From: Pseudomonadota bacterium
Lineage (GTDB): Bacteria; Pseudomonadota; Gammaproteobacteria; Burkholderiales; Ferrovaceae
Length of the DNA stretch: 64,000 bases
Reading direction: 5' to 3'
Assembly: GCA_028873535.1 (NCBI GenBank)
Contig: JAGWIJ010000001.1
Location: 1 to 64,000 of the forward strand
Made by a program: the position numbers and the translations under genes. The number at the start of each line of letters is the position of its first letter. The stretch's first letter is position 1. Under the pieces are notes generated by a model. The model did no database searches. It saw nothing but the letters and a program-made list of their open reading frames with translations, and was not told the origin of the DNA. Positions 57,271-64,000 of the stretch are shown one piece after another.

Positions 57271-60200
57271 ACCCATCGGCGCCGTTCATCCTGCGGCCGG
57301 TCGGCACCGCGCTGCTGATGGTGGCGCTGCTGCTGAGCGGGCTGGTGGCACTGAACTTCCTGCCGCTGTCGGCACTGCCCGAGGTCGACTATCCGACCAT
57401 CCAGGTGACCACGCTGTATCCCGGCGCCAGTCCGGACGTCACCACCTCGTCGATCACCGCCCCGCTGGAGCGCCAGTTCGGCCAGATGCCGGGGCTGAAG
57501 CAGATGCTGTCCACCAGTTCCGGCGGTGCTTCGGTGGTCACGCTGCAGTTCTCGCTGCTCACCAGCCTGGACGTTGCCGAACAGGAGGTGCAGGCCGCCA
57601 TCAACGCCGCCACCAGCCTGCTGCCCGCCGACCTGCCGCTGCCGCCGGTGTACAGCAAGGTCAATCCTGCCGACGCGCCGATCCTGAGCTTCTCGATCAC
57701 CTCGGACACGCTGCCGCTGCCGCGCATCTACGATCTGGTCGACACGCGCATCGCACAGAAGCTGTCGCAGGTCTCCGGCGTCGGCCTGGTGAGCATCGCC
57801 GGCGGGCAGCGTCCGGCCGTGCGCGTGCAGGTCAATCTGCCCGCGCTGGCCACCCTCGGCCTGGGCCTGGAGGACGTGCGCACGGCCATCGGCAATGCCA
57901 ACGTCAACAGCGCCAAAGGCAGCTTCGACGGCCCCCAGCGCGCGTCCACCATCGATGCCAATGACCAGATCAAGTCGGCTGCCGAGTACGCCGACGTGAT
58001 CGTGGCCTGGCGCAACGGCGCCGCAGTGCGCCTGGGCGACGTCGCCCAGGTGGTCGACGGCGCCGAGAACAGCCGGCTGGCCGCCTGGGACGGCCGTCAC
58101 GCGGCGGTGATCGTCGATGTGCAGCGCCAGCCCGGTGCCAACGTGATCGCCGTGGCCGACCGCATCAAGACGCTGTTGCCCGGTTTGCAGGCAACGCTGC
58201 CGGGTGATCTGCACATCACGCCGCTCAGCGATCGCACGGTCACCATCCGGGCCTCGGTCACCGATGTCGCCTACGAACTGGCGCTGGCGGTCGCGCTGGT
58301 GGTGCTGGTGATCTACATCTTCCTGGCCGACCTGCGTGCCACGATGATCCCCGGCGTGACGGTGCCGCTGTCCCTGATCGGCACGCTGGGGGTGATGTAC
58401 CTGGCGGGCTACAGCATCAACAACCTCACGCTGATGGCGCTGACCATTGCGACGGGCTTCGTGGTCGATGATGCCATCGTGATGATCGAGAACATCAGCC
58501 GCTATCTCGAGGCCGGGGAGCGTCCGCTGCAGGCGGCCCTGCGCGGCTCCGCACAGATCGGCTTCACGATCATCTCGCTGACCTTCTCGCTGATCGCGGT
58601 GCTCATTCCCCTGCTGTTCATGGGCGATGTGGTGGGACGCCTGTTCCGCGAATTTGCCGCCACGCTGGCGGTGGCGATCCTGATCTCGGCGGCCATCTCG
58701 CTGACCCTGACGCCGATGATGTGCGCACATTTGCTGCACGCCCGGCCGCGCCATGGCAAAGGCAAGGGCGAAGCAGCTACCGGCGGCGTGGAGCCGGCCG
58801 AGGAAGGCAACGAACCGCTGGGCGGCCGCCTGATGCAGACCACCATCCGCCTGTACGCACGCATCCTGGACCGCGCGCTGCAGTTCCGCTCGGTGACCCT
58901 GCTGATCGCCGCCGCCAGCTTCGCCCTTACCGTGGCACTGTACCTGTCAGTCCCCAAGGGATTCTTCCCGGTACAGGACACCGGCCTGCTCTCCGGCGTC
59001 ACCGAGGCCCCGCAAAGCATCTCCTTCCAGGCCATGAGCCAGCGCCAGCAGGCGCTGGCCGCCGCGTTGCTGGAGGATCCCGCCGTGGCGCGGGTGTCCT
59101 CGACGGTCGGTATCGACGGTGTCAATGCCACGCTCAACACCGGACGCATGTCGATCAGCCTGAAGCCGCTCGACCAGCGTCCGGGCATCAGCATCTCCGC
59201 TTTGATCCGGCGCCTGCAGGCCAGGATGGACGGCGTCGCCGGCATCCACGCCTATCTTCAGCCGGTGCAGGACCTGTCGGTCGAAGACCGTGCCACCCGC
59301 TCGCAGTACCAGCTCACGCTGGAAGATCCCGATGCCACCGAACTCGCCACTTCGGTGCCGCGACTGGTCGAGCGGCTGCGGCAGTTGCCTGAACTGGCCG
59401 ATGTCGGCAGCGACCTGCAGAACGAGGGGCTGCAGGCCTACGTGAGCATCGATCGCGATACCGCCGGCCGGCTCGGCATCAGCGCGGCGGCCATCGACAA
59501 TGCCATCTACGATGCCTTCGGCCAACGCCTGGTGTCCACCATCTTCACCCAGACCAACCAGTACCGCGTGATCCAGGAGGCGGGCCCGGATTTCCAGCAA
59601 GGCATGGCGGCGCTGGCCTCGCTCTATGTGCCCACCGCCAGCGGCACCCAGGTCAGGCTGGACAGCGTGGCACGCATCAGCGAGAGCAGCGGGGCCCTGG
59701 TGGTGAACCACCTGGGCCAGTTCCCGGCCGCCACCGTGAGCTTCAACCTCGCGCCGGGCGTGGCCCTCGGTGACGCCGTCGCGGCGATCGAGCGCGCACG
59801 CTCCGGGCTGGCACTGCCGGTTTCGCTGCAGAGCGATTTCCAGGGCGCCGCGCTGGCCTACCAGGCCTCGCTGTCCAATACCCTGCTGCTGGTGCTGGCA
59901 GCCGTGGTGACCATGTACATCGTGCTCGGCGTGCTCTACGAGAGCTACATCCATCCGGTGACCATCCTGTCCACGCTGCCCTCGGCCGCCGTGGGTGCGC
60001 TGCTGGCGCTCAAGGTGAGCCGCAGCGATCTCGGCATCCTCGCCGTGATCGGCATCATCCTGCTGATCGGCATCGTCAAGAAGAACGCCATCATGATGAT
60101 CGACTTCGCGCTCGACGCCCAGCGCCGGCGCGGCATGACGCCGCTCGAAGCGATCCGCAGCGCCTGCCTGCTGCGTTTCCGGCCGATCCTGATGACCACC

Positions 60201-60419
60201 TGTGCCGCGCTGTTTGCCGCCATCCCGCTGATGCTGAGCCACGGCGTGGGCGCCGAGCTGCGCCGCCCGCTGGGCATCACCATGGTCGGCGGCCTGCTGG
60301 TGAGCCAGGTGCTGACCCTGTTCACCACCCCGGTGATCTACCTGGCTTTCGATGCCATCGCGCGGTGGCTCGGAATGGCCGAGAGGCCACCCGCCAATGC
60401 CGAAGCCGACGCCGCCTGA
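57267..60419 (+). CDS. mdtB: RND multidrug transporter subunit (MdtB-like)
   Basis: Inner-membrane proton/drug antiporter of 1050 residues. The N-terminal helix with [17 protein letters not shown] and the docking loops with [18 protein letters not shown] follow the usual RND pattern. The TM4 motif [19 protein letters not shown] has the proton-relay Asp pair, and the second half has [19 protein letters not shown] and [15 protein letters not shown]. MdtB works as a heterotrimer with MdtC. TTG at 57267 overlaps the mdtA stop. It is followed 7 bases later by mdtC. Confidence 0.93.
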   Translation: MNPSAPFILRPVGTALLMVALLLSGLVALNFLPLSALPEVDYPTIQVTTLYPGASPDVTTSSITAPLERQFGQMPGLKQMLSTSSGGASVVTLQFSLLTSLDVAEQEVQAAINAATSLLPADLPLPPVYSKVNPADAPILSFSITSDTLPLPRIYDLVDTRIAQKLSQVSGVGLVSIAGGQRPAVRVQVNLPALATLGLGLEDVRTAIGNANVNSAKGSFDGPQRASTIDANDQIKSAAEYADVIVAWRNGAAVRLGDVAQVVDGAENSRLAAWDGRHAAVIVDVQRQPGANVIAVADRIKTLLPGLQATLPGDLHITPLSDRTVTIRASVTDVAYELALAVALVVLVIYIFLADLRATMIPGVTVPLSLIGTLGVMYLAGYSINNLTLMALTIATGFVVDDAIVMIENISRYLEAGERPLQAALRGSAQIGFTIISLTFSLIAVLIPLLFMGDVVGRLFREFAATLAVAILISAAISLTLTPMMCAHLLHARPRHGKGKGEAATGGVEPAEEGNEPLGGRLMQTTIRLYARILDRALQFRSVTLLIAAASFALTVALYLSVPKGFFPVQDTGLLSGVTEAPQSISFQAMSQRQQALAAALLEDPAVARVSSTVGIDGVNATLNTGRMSISLKPLDQRPGISISALIRRLQARMDGVAGIHAYLQPVQDLSVEDRATRSQYQLTLEDPDATELATSVPRLVERLRQLPELADVGSDLQNEGLQAYVSIDRDTAGRLGISAAAIDNAIYDAFGQRLVSTIFTQTNQYRVIQEAGPDFQQGMAALASLYVPTASGTQVRLDSVARISESSGALVVNHLGQFPAATVSFNLAPGVALGDAVAAIERARSGLALPVSLQSDFQGAALAYQASLSNTLLLVLAAVVTMYIVLGVLYESYIHPVTILSTLPSAAVGALLALKVSRSDLGILAVIGIILLIGIVKKNAIMMIDFALDAQRRRGMTPLEAIRSACLLRFRPILMTTCAALFAAIPLMLSHGVGAELRRPLGITMVGGLLVSQVLTLFTTPVIYLAFDAIARWLGMAERPPANAEADAA

Positions 60420-60426
60420 GACCGTC

Positions 60427-63400
60427 GTGAACCTGTCCCGACCGTTCATTCTGCGCCCGGTGGCGACCACCCTGCTCACCCTGGGCATCTTCCTGGTCGG
60501 TCTGGTCGCCTTCTTCCTGTTGCCGGTGTCGCCGCTGCCGCAGGTGGATTTCCCGGTGATCTCGGTGGCCGCCTCGCTGCCCGGCGCCAATCCGGAGAAC
60601 ATGGCTGCGACCGTGGCGACCCCGCTCGAAAGGGCGCTCGGGCGTATCGCCGGCATCAACGAGATGACCTCGCAGAGCACGCTCGGCAACACGCGCATCA
60701 ATGCGCAGTTCGACCTGGCGCGCAACATCGACGGCGCCGCGCGCGACGTGCAGGCGGCGATCAACGCGGCGCGCACACTGCTGCCCACCGGCCTGCCCAG
60801 CAATCCCAGCTACCACAAGTTCAATCCGGCCGATGCGCCGATCATGGTCATGGCGCTGACCTCGGGTTCGCTGAGCCAGGGCCAGCTCTACGATGCCGCC
60901 TCCACCATCCTCGCGCAGAAGCTGTCGCAGATCGACGGCGTCGGGCAGGTGCAGGTGGGCGGCAGTTCACTGCCGGCCGTGCGCGTCGATGTCAATCCGC
61001 AGGCACTCGCGCGCATGGGACTGTCGATGGAGGCGGTGCGCGCCACCGTCGTCCAGGGCAACGTCAACCGGCCCAAGGGCGTCCTCGAGGAGGGCGACCG
61101 GCGCTGGCAGATCCAGGCCAATGACCAGGCAATGCGCGCACGCGACTACCGGCCGATGATCGTGGCGTGGCGCAACGGCGCCCCGGTGCGTCTGCAGGAC
61201 GTCGGCACCATCAGCGATTCGGTGCAGGACATCCGCAATGCCGGCCTGTTCAACGGCAAGGACGCGGTGCTGCTGATCATCTCGCGCCAACCGGGCGCCA
61301 ACATCATTTCCACGGTCGATCGCGTCACCGCGTTGATGCCGGTGCTGCGCGCCGAGATCCCGCCCGCTGCCACGCTGTCGATCGTGATCGACCGCACACC
61401 GACCATCCGTGCCTCGCTGCGCGACGTCGAACGCACGCTGGTGATCTCGACGGTGCTGGTCATCGGCGTGGTGTTCCTGTTCCTGCGCAGCCTGCGCGCC
61501 ACGCTGGTGCCGATGGTGGTCGTGCCGGCCAGCCTGATCGGCACGTTCGCGGTGATGTACCTGCTCCACTACAGCCTCGACAACCTGTCGCTGATGGCCC
61601 TGACGGTGGCCACCGGCTTCGTGGTCGACGACGCCATCGTCGTGCTGGAGAACATCCAGCGCCACATCGAAGGCGGGCAGACGCCTGTCCAGGCGGCCCT
61701 GCGCGGTGCGCGTGAGGTCGGTTTCACGGTGCTGTCGATCAGCCTGTCGCTGATTGCCGTGTTCCTGCCGATCCTGGCCATGGGCGGACTGGTCGGCCGA
61801 CTGTTCCGCGAATTCGCCGTGGTGCTTTCGGCCGCCATCCTGGTATCGCTGCTGGTCTCGCTCACCACCACCCCGATGATCTGCGGCCGCCTGCTGCGCC
61901 GGCCGGCCGGCCCGGTCGAAACCGAACACGGTGCCGCCATGGTGCTGGCCAGGACGGGTGGCGCGTTCGGCTGGCTGCTGCGCGGCTATGCGCACAGCCT
62001 CGAATGGGCCCTGCGGCACCGGCGCCTGGTCCTGGTCGGTCTGCTCGCCACGGTCAGTCTCAACATCTGGCTCTACACCATTGTGCCCAAGGGCTTCTTC
62101 CCGCAACAGGACACCGGCCGCCTGATCGGCCAGGTGCAGGCCGACCAGAGCATCTCTTTCCAGGCCATGCGCGAGAAGCTGGCGCGCTACATTGCCATCA
62201 TCGGCAAGGATCCGGCCGTGGAGAACGTGATCGGCTTCACGGGCGGCGGTCAGCGCAACGGGGCCACGGTCTTCGTCGCGCTGCGTGAGCAGCGCCAGCG
62301 CAAGCTCAACGCCGACGCGGTGATCAATCGGCTGCGCAAGCCACTGGCCATGGTTCCCGGCGCCAGCATCTACCTGCAGTCGGTGCAGGACCTGCGTGTC
62401 GGCGGGCGGCCGGGCAACGCGCAGTACCAGTACACCCTGCAGGGCGAGGATCTGGACCAGCTCAAGCAGTGGGCGCCGCGCATCCTCGCCGACCTGCAGC
62501 AGGACCGGCGTCTGGCCGATGTCAGCGCCGACCAGCAGGATCGCGGACTCAGCAATTCGCTGCACATCGACCGCGACAGTGCCAGCCGGCTCGGCATCAC
62601 GCCGGCCATGATCGACGCCGTGCTGGGTGACTCCTACGGTCAGCGCCAGATCTCGGTGATCTACAACACCCTCAACCAGTACCAGGTGGTGCTGGGCAGC
62701 AGTCCGGACCAGTTGCAGAGCCAGCGCAGCCTGGACGACACCTACATCGTGACGGCCGCCGGCCTGTCCGTGCCGCTGCGCGCGATCGCGACACGCAGCG
62801 TCTCTGCGAGTGCGCTCACCGTCAACCACCAGGGCCAGTTCGCCGCCACCACCTTCAGCTTCAACCTTGCGCCCGGCGTGGCACTGGGCGAGGCTACCAA
62901 GGCGATCGACGGCGTGATGAACCGGCTCGGCGTGCCTGCCACCATCATCGGCGGCTTCCAGGGCACAGCCAAGGTATTCCAGGATTCACTGGCCAACCAG
63001 CCGCTGCTGCTGGTGTGCGCGCTGCTCGCGATCTACATCGTGCTCGGCATCCTGTACGAGAGCCTGATCCACCCCGTCACCATCCTGTCGACCCTGCCCT
63101 CCGCCGGCGTCGGCGCCCTGCTGGCACTGCTGGCCAGCCACGTCGAGTTCAACCTGATCGCGCTGATCGGGGTGATCCTGCTGATCGGCATCGTCAAGAA
63201 GAACGCCATCATCATGATCGACTTCGCACTGTCCTGGCAGCGCGAGCATCAGGGCAGCGCCTTCGAGGCCATCCGCGAGGCCTGCATCCTGCGCTTCCGG
63301 CCCATCATGATGACCACCGCTGCCGCCATGCTGGGCGCGGTTCCCCTGGCCGTCGGCTTCGGCGAAGGCGCCGAGCTGCGTCAGCCGCTTGGCATATCGA

Positions 63401-63495
63401 TCGTCGGCGGCCTGCTGGTCAGCCAGTTGCTGACCCTGTACACCACCCCCGTGGTCTATCTCTACCTGGACCGACTGCGCAGGAACCGGACATGA
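60427..63495 (+). CDS. mdtC: RND multidrug transporter subunit (MdtC-like)
   Basis: Second RND subunit of 1022 residues with the MdtC layout: NLSRPFILRPVATTLLTLGI at the start, [21 protein letters not shown] in TM4, FPQQDTGRLIGQVQADQSISF after the first half, and [19 protein letters not shown] with [18 protein letters not shown] 60427 is used because its N-terminus fits; an ATG at 60397 inside the end of mdtB is the alternative. The stop overlaps the outer-membrane factor gene (ATGA). MdtBC pumps export novobiocin, bile salts and related compounds in enteric bacteria. Confidence 0.93.
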   Translation: MNLSRPFILRPVATTLLTLGIFLVGLVAFFLLPVSPLPQVDFPVISVAASLPGANPENMAATVATPLERALGRIAGINEMTSQSTLGNTRINAQFDLARNIDGAARDVQAAINAARTLLPTGLPSNPSYHKFNPADAPIMVMALTSGSLSQGQLYDAASTILAQKLSQIDGVGQVQVGGSSLPAVRVDVNPQALARMGLSMEAVRATVVQGNVNRPKGVLEEGDRRWQIQANDQAMRARDYRPMIVAWRNGAPVRLQDVGTISDSVQDIRNAGLFNGKDAVLLIISRQPGANIISTVDRVTALMPVLRAEIPPAATLSIVIDRTPTIRASLRDVERTLVISTVLVIGVVFLFLRSLRATLVPMVVVPASLIGTFAVMYLLHYSLDNLSLMALTVATGFVVDDAIVVLENIQRHIEGGQTPVQAALRGAREVGFTVLSISLSLIAVFLPILAMGGLVGRLFREFAVVLSAAILVSLLVSLTTTPMICGRLLRRPAGPVETEHGAAMVLARTGGAFGWLLRGYAHSLEWALRHRRLVLVGLLATVSLNIWLYTIVPKGFFPQQDTGRLIGQVQADQSISFQAMREKLARYIAIIGKDPAVENVIGFTGGGQRNGATVFVALREQRQRKLNADAVINRLRKPLAMVPGASIYLQSVQDLRVGGRPGNAQYQYTLQGEDLDQLKQWAPRILADLQQDRRLADVSADQQDRGLSNSLHIDRDSASRLGITPAMIDAVLGDSYGQRQISVIYNTLNQYQVVLGSSPDQLQSQRSLDDTYIVTAAGLSVPLRAIATRSVSASALTVNHQGQFAATTFSFNLAPGVALGEATKAIDGVMNRLGVPATIIGGFQGTAKVFQDSLANQPLLLVCALLAIYIVLGILYESLIHPVTILSTLPSAGVGALLALLASHVEFNLIALIGVILLIGIVKKNAIIMIDFALSWQREHQGSAFEAIREACILRFRPIMMTTAAAMLGAVPLAVGFGEGAELRQPLGISIVGGLLVSQLLTLYTTPVVYLYLDRLRRNRT

Positions 63496-64000
63496 AGCTG
63501 CTACCCGTCACCCTCGTGTTGCTGCTCGCTGCCTGCGCCGGTGCGCCGGTGCTCCAGCGCCCGACGCCACTCGGCGTGGCGCCGGCATGGCACGTGCCCG
63601 AGGGCTTCAAGCTGGCCCAGCCGGGCACGGCCAGGCTGCCGCCAGACTGGTGGCGGGCTTATGGCGATGCCCTGCTCGACGAACTCGAGCAGGCGGTGGC
63701 GCCGGCCAACCAGACCCTGGCGCAGGCCGACGCCCAGTACCGCCAGGCACTCGCCGCCGTCGGCACGGCACGCGCCAGCCTGTATCCGGGTGCCACCCTG
63801 AATGCCGGCGCCGCGCGCTCGCAACAGCCGATCCTGACCAACGGCGGCGGCCTCGCCGCCAGCCAGCCGGCGAGCAATCTCTATACGCTCACCGGACAGG
63901 TGAGCTGGGAGCCCGATCTGTGGGGCGCCATCCACGCCAACGTCAGTTCGGCCGAGGCCAGCGCCGAAGCCAGCCTCGACGCGCGTGACGCCATGCTGCT
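63492..64000 (+). CDS. Outer-membrane efflux lipoprotein (NodT/OprM type), cut by window end
   Basis: The first 169 codons are visible. A lipoprotein signal with LLAAC (Cys15), APAWHVPEGFKLAQP, LPPDWWRAYGDALLDEL, and the start of the alpha-helical tunnel domain with NQTLAQADAQYRQALAAVGTA identify the RND outer-membrane factor family. It overlaps mdtC by 4 bases and completes the tripartite pump. The 3' end lies beyond position 64000. Confidence 0.88.
   Translation, partial: MKLLPVTLVLLLAACAGAPVLQRPTPLGVAPAWHVPEGFKLAQPGTARLPPDWWRAYGDALLDELEQAVAPANQTLAQADAQYRQALAAVGTARASLYPGATLNAGAARSQQPILTNGGGLAASQPASNLYTLTGQVSWEPDLWGAIHANVSSAEASAEASLDARDAML

Noticed and set aside
55030-63495. Mla phospholipid-transport operon
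   Set aside because: Only an MlaF-like ATPase is present; the following genes are an RND adaptor and two RND pumps.

Overview
The window looks like chromosomal DNA of a free-living, flagellated, high-GC betaproteobacterium. The HU-type protein, the RND pump, the SirB2, RidA and EttA homologues and the che genes all read as betaproteobacterial. The order is not certain; Rhodocyclales or Burkholderiales relatives are the best guess. No rRNA, tRNA, CRISPR array, prophage or insertion sequence was seen. Genes are packed tightly, with many 1-4 base start/stop overlaps.

Layout. 1-4720: HNH-nuclease-like protein, xylulokinase, an orphan membrane CheA-like ATPase, a truncated EamA transporter and a class II-type deacetylase. 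4725-10783: a Pat-type acetyltransferase directly behind the deacetylase, then acetoacetate decarboxylase, 3-hydroxybutyrate dehydrogenase and an S53 peptidase. 10784-12758: a patch of gene debris holding a HAF-repeat fragment, an intact FitAB-type toxin-antitoxin pair with a clear promoter/operator, and a decayed Xre/RES toxin-antitoxin pair. 12759-19996: c-di-GMP signalling, comprising a PAS protein, a diguanylate cyclase, and a four-gene overlapping operon (exported truncated globin, amicyanin-like cupredoxin, GGDEF-EAL protein, DUF3034 protein). 20066-25711: mixed housekeeping and metabolism (GMC oxidoreductase, ERI-like exonuclease, RidA, DUF1993, HU, SirB2, FmdB, AEC transporter).

25748-40780 is a motility and chemotaxis block. 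The plus-strand part (cheR, MCP-like, STAS, receiver-PP2C-kinase) matches the Pseudomonas cheR1-PA3349-hsbA-hsbR order. However, its receiver domain has lost the phosphoacceptor Asp and no hptB is present. The minus-strand part is mcp-cheY-cheA-cheW-mcp-cheR-cheD-cheB, a complete excitation and adaptation pathway. FliA-type promoters can be read in front of cheR, the MCP-like gene and the minus-strand cluster.

40838-50631: a DUF5666 lipoprotein with a strong terminator, a small membrane protein, carbonic anhydrase, a membrane-anchored TAXI protein, an ECF sigma/zinc-finger anti-sigma pair divergent from a cytochrome b561/molybdopterin oxidoreductase pair, two envelope proteins sharing a cysteine-containing C-terminal motif, and ettA. 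50345-64000: a large SNF2-family protein running antisense into ettA, a lone MlaF-like ATPase with a Tyr in place of the switch His, and an MdtABC-type RND efflux operon whose outer-membrane factor runs off the window end.

All statements come from reading the sequence and from recall of family motifs; no database search was run.
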